Below are positions 7,367-16,185 of a DNA stretch of 64,000 bases, in pieces. Each line of letters begins with the position of its first letter. The stretch's first letter is position 1. The position numbers and the translations under genes are program-made. This DNA comes from Bacteroidales bacterium (GTDB lineage Bacteria > Bacteroidota > Bacteroidia > Bacteroidales > F082). The notes beneath the pieces were generated by a model, which saw nothing but the letters and a program-made list of their open reading frames with translations, was not told the origin of the DNA and made no database searches. The stretch covers positions 1 to 64,000 of the forward strand of contig JANQGJ010000040.1 in assembly GCA_028277395.1 (NCBI GenBank). Direction: 5' to 3'.

Positions 7367-7747
7367 ATGAAAACAATTGAAATAATCAAACTCTCACTTA
7401 ATGTGGTACTTTTTGCTCTTGCAGGTTTTGGTGTATTTATTATGGGATTTCGCACTTTATTGAACCCCTATCGATTAGATATTTTTAACACAGCAGGACT
7501 GTCGGCCACGGTTATTAGTGTTTGGGCAATCTTTTGTATGATTCAATCCCTATTGATTATTCTCCCCCGAACTTTAGTCATCGGATGTATTCTGCTTCTT
7601 ATAAATAATTTCTTTATTATTTCCGTCAATTTTAAAGCAGGAAATACTGAAGGTGCTTTGTTCGAGGCTGCGATGATGAGTATTCCTGTCATTCTTATTT
7701 GGTTGGGTCATCCATATATTAGGTGGACACAGATTAATGCAATGTAA
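7367..7747 (+). CDS. Small four-helix membrane protein
   Basis: This 126-residue protein has four hydrophobic segments covering most of its length (about 12-30, 45-65, 66-84 and 98-116). It follows the SDR gene by 50 bp on the same strand and probably belongs to the ArsR operon. The polar residues R29 and N33 lie after the first helix. I cannot assign a function; the DUF4345-like type of small membrane protein is a guess. Confidence 0.6.
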   Translation: MKTIEIIKLSLNVVLFALAGFGVFIMGFRTLLNPYRLDIFNTAGLSATVISVWAIFCMIQSLLIILPRTLVIGCILLLINNFFIISVNFKAGNTEGALFEAAMMSIPVILIWLGHPYIRWTQINAM

Positions 7748-7841
7748 TAGATTGAAAAACAGTTAATAATTAAAATTACGGGAATGTAACTACACCAAAA
7801 ACTGGTGATCCATTAATACTTATGAAATGCCACTTTCCCAA

Positions 7842-7871
7842 TTGAAAATTGGTGGATAAATTATACCTTTG
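7842..7871 (+). promoter_or_regulatory. Strong predicted promoter with long leader
   Basis: TTG at 7842-7844, a 19-base spacer and TAccTTTG at 7864-7871 fit the Bacteroidota consensus. Transcription would start near 7877, giving a leader of about 190 bases before the LytTR gene at 8070. Confidence 0.65.
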
Positions 7872-7887
7872 AAAGCAAAAACTAATG

Positions 7888-8032
7888 CCAACGATGTATA
7901 AAAATAATAGCTGGCTCAGTAGTAAATTCAAGGGTTGTAGTTCGCTTCAACTATATTGTAACCATGCCTTGCCGGCAGACAGGTTGACAGGAAAGTACCC
8001 GCAGTCAGTTGCTATTCTTTTACTTACTGTTG
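7888..8032. repeat. Imperfect long inverted repeat in the leader
   Basis: The arm at 7888-7910 (CCAACGATGTATAAAAATAA...) is an imperfect complement of 8012-8032 (CTATTCTTTTACTTACTGTTG). The roughly 100-bp loop holds a GCCTTGCCGGCAG-type palindrome (7966-7983). No ORF was seen. It would sit inside the RNA leader made from the promoter at 7842. Confidence 0.45.
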
Positions 8033-8069
8033 CGTGTCATTGAACTAAGAAAATAGATAAGTGTTTAAA

Positions 8070-8924
8070 ATGAAGATTTTGAAAAAGAAAGTTAAATTGA
8101 TTGTTCGGGTACAAATTATTGCCTGGTTACTTTATTGGATTTTTCTTTTGATTCTTAATTTAGCATACTTCAGGAACGATGACTATCCAACACCATTATT
8201 AATATTATGGACTATATTATTCACAATATGTGGTGCTTTGATTTTTTTCTCGGGGACAAAACTATATGGTTATCTGGCCAGACAGAAAACCGGATATATC
8301 AGAATTATTATTTTCTCAGTTGTATTTTCCTTTGCAGGAGCATATATATGGGGTTTGTTTGAGCCCATCATTTCCTGGGCCATAAATGAAAATATTACGG
8401 AATTAAATATTTCATTTGATATTAACAAAAGAGGTACATTCGGGGTCTTCTTTATTCTGGCATTTTTTAGCATGATATTTTTCTATTTCAAGCAAATAGA
8501 ACAATCTGTAATTCAAAAAAACAGTTTAAGTAGTAACACTGAAGATTCTTCTGTTTCAGAAAAAACGATTTCAGTCTACGTTAAAAATAAAATCATATTA
8601 CTGCCAATCAGAAACATTAAAAGAATTTTTGTTAACGGCAATTATACAACAGTAATTGATAATAAAAATACAGAATACAAACTTAAAAAGACCTTAAAGA
8701 AATGGGAAGATGAATTACAGGATTTTTCCTTTATACGAATCCACAGGTCAACAATCATTAACGCAAATTATATAGACACAATTGAGCTTTGGCATAATTA
8801 CACCTATAAAATACACCTGAAGGGAATTGATCAACCTGAGTATACCAGCAGAAGGTATTCTTCGATGTTAAAAAAGCAACTGGATTTAAAGAATCAGAAC
8901 CTTGAAACTACCATTTATTTCTAA
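8070..8924 (+). CDS. Membrane-anchored LytTR transcription regulator
   Basis: This 284-residue protein has four hydrophobic segments in the first 140 residues. A linker follows, then a C-terminal LytTR DNA-binding domain (about 165-275) with IRNIKRIFVNGNYTTVI and FIRIHRSTIINANYIDTIEL. There is no receiver domain and no kinase, so it may sense a membrane signal directly. I chose the ATG at 8070 over the GTG at 8061. The serine-hydrolase gene 90 bp downstream on the same strand is a natural target or partner. Confidence 0.85.
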   Translation: MKILKKKVKLIVRVQIIAWLLYWIFLLILNLAYFRNDDYPTPLLILWTILFTICGALIFFSGTKLYGYLARQKTGYIRIIIFSVVFSFAGAYIWGLFEPIISWAINENITELNISFDINKRGTFGVFFILAFFSMIFFYFKQIEQSVIQKNSLSSNTEDSSVSEKTISVYVKNKIILLPIRNIKRIFVNGNYTTVIDNKNTEYKLKKTLKKWEDELQDFSFIRIHRSTIINANYIDTIELWHNYTYKIHLKGIDQPEYTSRRYSSMLKKQLDLKNQNLETTIYF

Positions 8925-9013
8925 AATTATACCACTTATCACTTTATCGGTAATCGGTAATTCTGGATTATTTACTATTGCAGAAACAATTTATTCTATT
9001 AAAAATTAGAAGT

Positions 9014-10771
9014 ATGCATTACATTAAACTTATTACAGTTCTAACACTAATAACATTAGCCTCGATTAGCAAAGTAAGCGCACAAGAATTAAATGAAAGA
9101 TCCAATACTGAATTGATATCAGAAATCAAATTGCTCATTGATGAACGCATGGAACAAGACAGTTTGGTTGGTGTCAGTGCTGCAATCATCTTTGGTGATT
9201 CCTATGTGTGGAAAGATGCTTTTGGTTTTGCTGACAAAGAAAATAATATCCCTATGACTACTGAAACTAATGTGTGTATTGGTTCAGTAACCAAACCTTT
9301 TACGGCATTTGGAATAATGCAACTGCATGAAAAAGGACTATTGAACATTGATGCCCCTTTGAACAGATACCTACCTCAGTTTACAATTAAAACCAGGAGA
9401 ACAGATAGTAGGGATATCACTGTAAAATCTCTGTTAACACATTCCTCAGGTATTCCTAGAGATATTTTTTTGCATGCGACTGATGATACCAAAAGATATA
9501 CCGACATGCTTGATTATACGAAAAATATGCATTTGAACTATCCCCCCAATACGGTATTTCATTATTCCAATATAGCATATTGCATACTGGGACATGCTAT
9601 TTTTGAAGTGAGTGGTGAGGACTATCCTCTATACTTAGAAAGAAACATCTTCAAACCAATCGGCATGGATAATACTGGTTTTGTTAACTATCAGGTATTA
9701 AATAATGTCAGTAAAACCTATAAACCTGGAGGGATTCAGTTTAAGGCGGAGAAAAATTGGCAAATTCCTAGTGGCGGACTCAATTCATCGGTAGATGATC
9801 TTGTAAAATTTGCCCGGGAACTAATAGCTATTTATCATGGGAAAAGAGGGAGTATTATGAAACCGGAAACTTTGAGAGAAATATTCATGGTACAGAATGG
9901 AAATATGACTATCCCTGATTACAAAATGGGTTTGGGCTGGCAAATATTTAAAAATGATTCCAGTTTAACAGCTTTTCATTATGGTAGCATCAATGTTTCA
10001 GATGCTGCACTACATATATATCCTGAACAAAAGATGGCCGTTATTGTCTTGGTCAACACTGCAGGAGGAATGTCACTTGCTGCTGATATCAGTAATATAA
10101 TTACAAAAGAATGCCATATATCCCCGTCAGATGGTACTTCTGAAAGCCTGATCCCGTATTTTAAAAGAGAAATCTCTAAACCAAATAAGATATCTGTTGA
10201 AAGATTAAAAAAACACTGTGGTACTTATCTTAACACACGATATTCGTGTACTGTCAGGCAGCAAGAGGACAAATTGGTTTTATCAACTGACAAAATGGAC
10301 CTTCTTCTCAATCCTATAACTGATGATGTTTTTGTTCCATCTATTATGTATTCAGTCGATAGTTCTCAAATACTTCCTGATTACAGGATATTTTTCAGGG
10401 ACACTTTAGATTATTATATACTTTATCAGTCTAATATTTACACCGGAACCGACATTATTGGTAATTTATCACAGACACAAGAAATAGGCAATATTTGGAA
10501 AAACAGGCTAGGTAGGTATAAAGTAGTTGGATATAACATAGAGAGTTATGAAAAATTTGATGAAGCTGAATTATTTGTATCCAATAATATACTACAATTA
10601 AAACTGTTATATACTTCAGGTGAATATGTATATAATATGATTATTGAAACTGATACAGAGCTAACATTTTGTGGTTTTATGGATCATGGTGGTAATACGA
10701 TTACATTTACTGATAAGGAAAATGATAGTATAATGACTATTTTTGGTCTAACATTAAAGAAAATTGAGTAA
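9014..10771 (+). CDS. Exported beta-lactamase-fold serine hydrolase
   Basis: This 585-residue protein has a signal peptide (LITLASISKVSAQ). It carries class C beta-lactamase/DD-peptidase motifs: S91-V-T-K94 as the SxxK nucleophile and base, and YSN (HYSNIAYCILG). The last 200 residues form an extra beta-rich domain seen in many such Bacteroidota hydrolases. The likely substrate is a peptide or ester in the periplasm; real beta-lactam resistance is not implied. The ATG at 9014 puts the signal peptide at the N terminus, so the upstream start at 8978 was rejected. Confidence 0.85.
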   Translation: MHYIKLITVLTLITLASISKVSAQELNERSNTELISEIKLLIDERMEQDSLVGVSAAIIFGDSYVWKDAFGFADKENNIPMTTETNVCIGSVTKPFTAFGIMQLHEKGLLNIDAPLNRYLPQFTIKTRRTDSRDITVKSLLTHSSGIPRDIFLHATDDTKRYTDMLDYTKNMHLNYPPNTVFHYSNIAYCILGHAIFEVSGEDYPLYLERNIFKPIGMDNTGFVNYQVLNNVSKTYKPGGIQFKAEKNWQIPSGGLNSSVDDLVKFARELIAIYHGKRGSIMKPETLREIFMVQNGNMTIPDYKMGLGWQIFKNDSSLTAFHYGSINVSDAALHIYPEQKMAVIVLVNTAGGMSLAADISNIITKECHISPSDGTSESLIPYFKREISKPNKISVERLKKHCGTYLNTRYSCTVRQQEDKLVLSTDKMDLLLNPITDDVFVPSIMYSVDSSQILPDYRIFFRDTLDYYILYQSNIYTGTDIIGNLSQTQEIGNIWKNRLGRYKVVGYNIESYEKFDEAELFVSNNILQLKLLYTSGEYVYNMIIETDTELTFCGFMDHGGNTITFTDKENDSIMTIFGLTLKKIE

Positions 10772-10896
10772 TAATTATAGTTAAAACAGAGGCATGTTCA
10801 TTTTATATACAAAATGGGCAATATTGTAGTAAATTCAATGATTTTAGTCAGCAATAGCCTACATTTAAATATACTTGTCCATTATATACCATTTGA

Positions 10897-11190
10897 ATGA
10901 ATGATACACTAAACATAGAAGAACGGAAACCAATATGGATAGTCTTATCTGAATTCTATCTTGACACGGAATTACAGGAATCTGATTTCAGACATATTGC
11001 TTTTAAAATAATTGAAAGTCCGTATTCAATTGATAAAGTTAAAGAAATAAATAAATATGAAGTTTTTCCGGTACTTCAACCAAATCTTTTGAGTGTAGCG
11101 GGTGAATGGGCAGGGTTTGATGAAGAATGGCTCATCAATAGTATCACTGATTCTCTGAATATGTCAACGCTATTCAGGCATAGACAATAA
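10897..11190 (+). CDS. Small hypothetical protein
   Basis: This 97-residue soluble protein is acidic and has a conserved-looking core, VLSEFYLDTELQESDFRHI, plus LLSVAGEWAGFDEEWLI. I recall such sequences as a small widespread orphan family without known function, possibly immunity-like, but this is not certain. It lies between the serine hydrolase and another small orphan gene, which fits an accessory region. No signal peptide or membrane helix was seen. Confidence 0.6.
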   Translation: MNDTLNIEERKPIWIVLSEFYLDTELQESDFRHIAFKIIESPYSIDKVKEINKYEVFPVLQPNLLSVAGEWAGFDEEWLINSITDSLNMSTLFRHRQ

Positions 11191-11245
11191 GATAAACGCA
11201 AATAAAAAAAAGGGAATCGAAAACTCATGGTTGACATTTAAATGG

Positions 11246-11689
11246 ATGCAAAAAGATTATTGGGAAAAACTTGAAATAGCTTATTCACAGCTTAAAACTA
11301 ATCCGGATCCATACATATTGACTTGTCGAAATATTTGGAAAAAAGGGATTGAACCATTCGAGTTGGGATATAATGATTCTGATCTCTTTCAAAAACTTAA
11401 AGGAATTGCTTTGTCCTATAAGGGACAGAATAAATTGACTGACTTCTGTCAATATCTTCAGGAAGGACAATATTGGATAAGTCTTTGGACAGCATATTTT
11501 TTGCTGGAATTATTTGAACTAAAGGATTGTGACAAGTTTGCAGTACTTAATAACAATGAAAGGATTATTGATTTCTGCTTTAATAAGATTGAACGTAATC
11601 AGGAGTATTTAAAAACTGAACAGGCAAAAGAGAATTGTAGAAACTGGATTAAAAATAAAAAAACCACATACAACATCTGTCATACGTAA
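11246..11689 (+). CDS. Hypothetical helical protein
   Basis: This is a soluble protein of about 147 residues, rich in Trp, Tyr and Lys (MQKDYWEKLEIAYSQL...). It is predicted mostly helical, with no signal peptide and no motif I recognise. The ATG at 11246 is preferred over the TTG at 11231. It may form a pair with 10897-11190, with a 55-bp gap. Size and context recall immunity proteins of toxin systems, but no toxin gene is visible nearby, so function stays open. Confidence 0.55.
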   Translation: MQKDYWEKLEIAYSQLKTNPDPYILTCRNIWKKGIEPFELGYNDSDLFQKLKGIALSYKGQNKLTDFCQYLQEGQYWISLWTAYFLLELFELKDCDKFAVLNNNERIIDFCFNKIERNQEYLKTEQAKENCRNWIKNKKTTYNICHT

Positions 11690-11746
11690 CTTATCGTTGT
11701 TTGTCATACTATTTAGGTAGCAAAATTCAAAAATTATTGCTTAACT

Positions 11747-11754
11747 TAGCTTTG
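11747..11754 (+). promoter_or_regulatory. -7 box before the nucleotidyltransferase-HEPN gene
   Basis: TAgcTTTG matches TAnnTTTG and lies 17 bases before the TTG start at 11772, leaving a leader of only about ten bases. No clear -33 box was seen. Confidence 0.5.
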
Positions 11755-11771
11755 TATAAAATTAGAATCAT

Positions 11772-12644
11772 TTGAAACGATCGCTGAAACATCTTCCCCC
11801 TGATAAACAAAATGAATTAAAAGAAATTGTCTCCTATGTTGTTGAGACAAGGTCGGTTGAAATGATCATTCTTTTTGGAAGTCATGCTCGCGGAGACTGG
11901 GTGGAAGACAGGTATGTGGAAAACGGAACCACATACGAGTACAGAAGTGATTACGATCTGCTCTTCGTTGTAGATAGTGAAGATAAAGCACGGAGATATA
12001 AGGTTGCCAAAAGACTTAAAAGAAAAATATTAAGAGAGCTTGATCTGGATACTTCAATAAATATAATCTATCATGGCATAGATTATTTGAACTCTGAGAT
12101 AGAGGACGGTAATTATTTCTTTACTGATATACTAAAAGAAGGGATCAGGCTGTATCACAGTAAAAAATATGTACTATCAAAACCAAAACACTTAAGTATC
12201 AATGACAGAATAAGGAAAGCAGAAATGTATTTTGCTAAATGGACGAAAAATGGAAATGAGTTCTTATGGACCTATGAACAACTATTTAACAAAGAATCTT
12301 TTACTCTAGCAGCATTTCAACTTCATCAGGCAACAGAGCACTTTTATATGACTGCACTTTTAGTCATTACAGATTATAAACCCAAAATTCATGATCTTGA
12401 AGAATTAAATACAAGAGCGTGTAAGTTAGATGCCAGGTTCAAAACCGTCTTTCCAAGGCAGACAGAGGAAGAAGAGCGAATGTTTACCCTGCTCAAAAAA
12501 GCATATATTGATTCTCGCTACAAAATCGGATATGAGATAAAAAAAGGGGAATTAGAATACTTATCCAACAGAGTCAGGCTTCTAAAAAGCATGACTGAAA
12601 AAGTATGTAAAGAGAAAATCAAACATTGGAAGTTAACTAATTAA
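11772..12644 (+). CDS. Nucleotidyltransferase-HEPN fusion protein
   Basis: This 290-residue protein has an N-terminal minimal nucleotidyltransferase domain with LFGSHARGDW (G36-S37) and a metal-binding D60-Y-D62. A C-terminal helical HEPN domain follows (about 130-280; FQLHQATEHFYMTALLV and HDLEELNTRAC). MNT and HEPN are often two separate genes of a toxin-antitoxin pair; here they are one chain. I do not see the catalytic RX4-6H of RNase HEPN toxins, so nuclease activity is doubtful. Nucleotidylation of a target is possible. Start TTG 11772. Confidence 0.8.
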   Translation: MKRSLKHLPPDKQNELKEIVSYVVETRSVEMIILFGSHARGDWVEDRYVENGTTYEYRSDYDLLFVVDSEDKARRYKVAKRLKRKILRELDLDTSINIIYHGIDYLNSEIEDGNYFFTDILKEGIRLYHSKKYVLSKPKHLSINDRIRKAEMYFAKWTKNGNEFLWTYEQLFNKESFTLAAFQLHQATEHFYMTALLVITDYKPKIHDLEELNTRACKLDARFKTVFPRQTEEEERMFTLLKKAYIDSRYKIGYEIKKGELEYLSNRVRLLKSMTEKVCKEKIKHWKLTN

Positions 12645-13010
12645 ATCACGTAATATAAGATATACTTCATTGCAAGGTTTGGTGGTGTATGAATGGCCTG
12701 ATTCCGGTTCAAAAGTTCATTACTGTCTGACTGGTACGTTCTCCTAAACTCAGTTGTATTTTATAATCAAAACGTTAGCCTCACCTGAAAAGAATGAAGT
12801 TACAGACTGAAGCCTGGTTATAAATTTGAAAGACCGAAAGAGAACAATGGCTCTTTGATTGAACGTTGATACGGTAAAAAGTAGCTTTTGACCACCAGCC
12901 TCTACCCTTCTGGATAGTTGGAGAAGCCCACCTACAACCAGGATTTGTAAATGATCTGGGTCCTACATCTTCTTAAAGATCAGCAAATTCTCATATAATT
13001 AAGATGATTC
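12645..13010. other. Intergenic, no gene seen
   Basis: About 365 bp lie between the MNT-HEPN gene and the operator at 13011. I see no ORF of note, RNA gene or clear relic. The sequence is less AT-rich than neighbouring gaps, so a decayed gene is possible but could not be recognised. Confidence 0.4.
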
Positions 13011-13041
13011 AGTAAATCGTATACAACTATCAGTAAATCGT
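13011..13041. promoter_or_regulatory. 31-bp operator, copy 1 (direct repeats AGTAAATCGT)
   Basis: Two copies of AGTAAATCGT start at 13011 and 13032, 21 bp apart, or two helical turns. The 31-bp block is identical to 15231-15261. A -7 box TActTTTG lies at 13068-13075. The layout is typical of an AraC-family activator site upstream of the promoter; the AraC gene at 17252 is the obvious candidate. Confidence 0.8.
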
Positions 13042-13067
13042 CTTTAGTTGCCCCTCTGTTGTCACTA

Positions 13068-13075
13068 TACTTTTG
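13068..13075 (+). promoter_or_regulatory. -7 box of the hydrolase promoter
   Basis: TActTTTG fits TAnnTTTG, 27 bp after the 31-bp operator and 40 bp before the ATG at 13115. It shows that the ORF extension starting at 13073 cannot be the translated start. Confidence 0.65.
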
Positions 13076-13114
13076 TTTCATCATATTTTAATAAACATCT
13101 TAAAATTATTTCAC

Positions 13115-14104
13115 ATGAAGAATTTAGTATTAATTGTAATAACATTATTTATGATGACTACAGTAAAAACAACAGCACAGAATCTCAAAGCTGGTAAAAA
13201 CCAGGTAAACTTTAGTAGCGATGGTGAAAAGATTGCGGCACACTTATTTTTACCGGAAGATTATGAAGCAGGTAAAAAATATCCGGCTGTGATTGTTTCT
13301 CCTCCTGCAACAAGTGTTAAAGAACAAACTGCAGGTATATATGCTGAAGTTCTTAGTAAAAAAGGATTTGTGACTCTTGCTTTTGATCCAAGAGGATGGG
13401 GCAAAAGTGAAGGCATACCTTTTGTTTTTAATCCCGATTGGCAGGTAAGAGATAGTAGAAACGCTGTAAACTACATTATGACTCTTGATGCCACCGACAA
13501 GGATAATATTTTTAACCTTGGTATATGTATGGGGGCTGGATGGGCTGCATTTGAAACAGCATTTGACAGCAGAATTAAGGCATTATCAATCATTAGCCCA
13601 TACCTGATAGATGTTCATGAGACTGTTAGTTTGATGGGTGGTGTGGATAATTTCAGGGCTATGATGCTTACTCCAGTTACACAGGCGGGACAATCACAAT
13701 TTGAAACAGGAAAAGATTTTTATATCAAACCTGTTCCGGAAACAGAAGAAGAGATAAAGATAGCTGCTGAACCAATTTATGTAGGAATGAGAGATTATTA
13801 TCTTCCTGGAATGCCTGGTGACGTTCCAAACTGGAAAAATAAGATGAGTTTAATTGGAAGTTATACTTTATGGGGTTTTTCAATTTTTAATTATACAAAA
13901 TTACTTAAATCAACACCTGTATATGTAGCTTACGGAGATCAGGCAGTTTCTAAACCTGGAGCTATTCGATTTGTAAATGAGACTAATCCTGAAAAAGTAA
14001 CGGTTATTGAAGGTGCAGGACACTTTGATTTATATTGGAAACCAGAACACGTTAAGAAAATTTCTGACGAAATTGCTACTTTCTATAAAGGGTATATCAA
14101 GTAA
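13115..14104 (+). CDS. Exported alpha/beta hydrolase with cysteine nucleophile
   Basis: This 329-residue protein has a signal peptide (MKNLVLIVITLFMMTTVKTTAQ) and an alpha/beta hydrolase fold. The nucleophile elbow reads GICMGAG, with Cys138 where Ser is usual. AYGDQAV and GAGHFDLYW supply the acid and base, and the FDPRGWGKSEG loop is typical. This is the dienelactone-hydrolase-like class, where Cys nucleophiles occur. The ATG at 13115 was chosen because the promoter -7 box covers the upstream start. It shares its 31-bp operator with the SDR gene at 15331. Confidence 0.85.
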   Translation: MKNLVLIVITLFMMTTVKTTAQNLKAGKNQVNFSSDGEKIAAHLFLPEDYEAGKKYPAVIVSPPATSVKEQTAGIYAEVLSKKGFVTLAFDPRGWGKSEGIPFVFNPDWQVRDSRNAVNYIMTLDATDKDNIFNLGICMGAGWAAFETAFDSRIKALSIISPYLIDVHETVSLMGGVDNFRAMMLTPVTQAGQSQFETGKDFYIKPVPETEEEIKIAAEPIYVGMRDYYLPGMPGDVPNWKNKMSLIGSYTLWGFSIFNYTKLLKSTPVYVAYGDQAVSKPGAIRFVNETNPEKVTVIEGAGHFDLYWKPEHVKKISDEIATFYKGYIK

Positions 14105-14276
14105 GCTAAGAACATAGCTCTAAGGTAATGTTAAATCAATGCACTAAGTATGAAACAGATGATTAGAGGTAATTTAAAAATATCTTTAACCAGTTGTTAA
14201 AAAATTAATAAGTTTATTAAGGGTTAGTAGAATATATATAATTAAATCACGTAAAACTTTTTTATAAAAAAATATT

Positions 14277-15143
14277 ATGAATTTATCAGGAAAAACAGCC
14301 ATTGTTACAGGTTCAAACACAGGACTCGGATTTGAAACGGCATTGGACTTATATCAAAAAGGGGCAAAAGTATATGTTGCCTGTAGAAATGAAGAAAAAG
14401 CATTGAATGCGATAGAAAAAATGAAATCCCAAGGAGGTACAGGCGAGCTTATTTATGGTCATTTGGATTTATCAAGATTAAGCTCAGTAAAGGCATTCAC
14501 AGACAAAGTTCTTAAAAATGAATCTCGACTGGATCTACTGGTTAACAACGCAGGAATTATGATTCCGCCTTCGGCAAAAACTGAAGACGGGTTTGAGAGT
14601 CAGTTTGGTGTAAATTTCGTTGGGCCGTTTGCTCTAACAGGTCAATTATTCGACCTACTGGAAGCTACAAAAGATTCTCGTGTTGTAACACTAAGTAGCT
14701 TGGCACACAGAGGAGCAGGTATTGATTTTAACAACTTCCGATTGGAAAAAGAATACAATAACTGGAGGGAGTACGGACAAAGTAAATTAGCAGATTTAAT
14801 GTTTGCAGTTGAGTTTGAAAAAAGGCTAAGAGCCAATGGTAATCAAATTATTTCATTAGCGGCACATCCTGGTTATACCAGCACTGATTTACAAAGACAT
14901 ATAGACCCGAGCTTCATAGCTGGCATTAAAACTATGAATGCAAAACAAGGCGCGCAATCTACCTTAACGGCTTGTTTAAGTGAAAATGCTAAAGGTGGTC
15001 AATATTGGGGACCTGATGGCCCAAATGAACAATTAGGCAATCCGGCTTTAGCACAAATCGATCCTTTAGCTTTAGACGAAGAGCTTAGGGCTAAATTATG
15101 GGACTGGGCAAAAGAAGTAACAGAAACAAATTTCCCTTTCTAA
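14277..15143 (+). CDS. SDR-family oxidoreductase (retinol-dehydrogenase-like)
   Basis: This 288-residue classical-type SDR has TGSNTGLG (11-18), CRNEEKA (an NADP-type loop, 36-42), NNAG (90-93), catalytic S140/S141 and Y166-x3-K170. The pattern resembles the RDH/WWOX-like branch rather than the fabG-like one. It lies between the hydrolase and the second SDR on the same strand, with about 170 bp free on each side. I see no copy of the 31-bp operator directly before it, so it may be transcribed from the hydrolase promoter or its own. Confidence 0.88.
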   Translation: MNLSGKTAIVTGSNTGLGFETALDLYQKGAKVYVACRNEEKALNAIEKMKSQGGTGELIYGHLDLSRLSSVKAFTDKVLKNESRLDLLVNNAGIMIPPSAKTEDGFESQFGVNFVGPFALTGQLFDLLEATKDSRVVTLSSLAHRGAGIDFNNFRLEKEYNNWREYGQSKLADLMFAVEFEKRLRANGNQIISLAAHPGYTSTDLQRHIDPSFIAGIKTMNAKQGAQSTLTACLSENAKGGQYWGPDGPNEQLGNPALAQIDPLALDEELRAKLWDWAKEVTETNFPF

Positions 15144-15230
15144 GCTACAAATAATTTGGTATAATTGTTAGCCTTTTTCTTAAAATCAATCACAGTTCTT
15201 ATTATTTCTTTTTCATGATTTTTTGAAATA

Positions 15231-15286
15231 AGTAAATCGTATACAACTATCAGTAAATCGTATTAAGTATTGCTTTACTGATAGTT
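15231..15286. promoter_or_regulatory. 31-bp operator, copy 2, plus inverted third half-site
   Basis: 15231-15261 is identical to 13011-13041 with its two AGTAAATCGT repeats. The sequence TTTACTGATAGTT (15274-15286) is the exact reverse complement of AACTATCAGTAAA (15245-15257), so this copy has an added inverted half-site directly before the -7 box at 15288. Confidence 0.8.
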
Positions 15287-15287
15287 A

Positions 15288-15295
15288 TAATTTTG
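15288..15295 (+). promoter_or_regulatory. -7 box of the second SDR promoter
   Basis: TAatTTTG fits TAnnTTTG, directly after the inverted half-site and 35 bp before the ATG at 15331. Confidence 0.6.
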
Positions 15296-15330
15296 AAATA
15301 GAATATAATATAATCAAAAAAATATACATC

Positions 15331-16158
15331 ATGAACAAAAAAGTAGTATTTATTACAGGAGCATCGACCGGAATTGGTCATGCATCAGCTCAAAAGCTGT
15401 TACAAAATGGTTTTACCGTTTATGCAACAGCACGTAGAGTGGAATTAATGAAAGATATTGAAGAACAAGGTGCAAAAATCATGAAATGCGATGTCACAAA
15501 AGATGAGGATATCAGGAATGTGGTTGACACTATCATAAATAACGAAGGGCAAATTGATGTTTTGTTTGCTAACGCTGGCTTCTGTTTGCTTGGACCAGTT
15601 GAACTTCATTCTTCTGAAGATATAAAACACCAGTTCGATGTGAATGTAGTAGGATGTGGAAGAGCAATATCTGCTGTACTTCCACACATGCGTAAGCAAA
15701 AATCTGGTCGTGTTATTATAACTTCTTCAGTGGCAGGTCATGTTGCAATGCCTGGAGCTGCCTGGTATCCGGCAACAAAACATGCTCAACAGGGGCTCGC
15801 TGACGGATTACGTATGGAGGTTAAAGAATTTGGTATAAACGTATCGCTTATTGAACCAGGTTACATAGATACAGATATCGACAATGCCAGCTTTCCCTGG
15901 CTTGATAAAGCACAACAAAACCCTCATGCATCGGCTTATGTCCATCAAATGAAAACATTCAGAAAAAAATGGGGAACAGGAATTGATAAAGGAGCTTCGC
16001 CTGATACCATTGCAAAAGTAGTTTTACATGCTGCTACTGCTAAGAAACCAAAGCGACGCTATCATCCCAATATGGATGCCAAAGCAGCAATATTTATAAA
16101 ACGCTGGTTTGGTTATGGCGCCTTAGACAAGATGTTGCCAAACCAAATGATCTATTAA
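15331..16158 (+). CDS. SDR-family oxidoreductase
   Basis: This 275-residue classical SDR has TGASTGIG (10-16), ARR (34-36, NADP type), FANAG where NNAG is usual, S132/S133, and Y146-x3-K150. It is similar over its whole length to the SDR in the ArsR operon (6498), including the AKxxP/KRWFG-like C-terminal part. It is probably the first gene of a unit with 16290, 16736 and perhaps the AraC gene at 17252, and is probably controlled through the 31-bp operator. Confidence 0.88.
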   Translation: MNKKVVFITGASTGIGHASAQKLLQNGFTVYATARRVELMKDIEEQGAKIMKCDVTKDEDIRNVVDTIINNEGQIDVLFANAGFCLLGPVELHSSEDIKHQFDVNVVGCGRAISAVLPHMRKQKSGRVIITSSVAGHVAMPGAAWYPATKHAQQGLADGLRMEVKEFGINVSLIEPGYIDTDIDNASFPWLDKAQQNPHASAYVHQMKTFRKKWGTGIDKGASPDTIAKVVLHAATAKKPKRRYHPNMDAKAAIFIKRWFGYGALDKMLPNQMIY

Positions 16159-16185
16159 AAAAACAATAGCATTATTTATGATGAA

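Noticed and set aside
12639-14254. A 15-base word AATTAAATCACGTAA at 12639 and again at 14240
   Set aside because: Exact 15-base matches are expected by chance in 64 kb of AT-rich DNA, and the first copy spans the stop codon of a gene.
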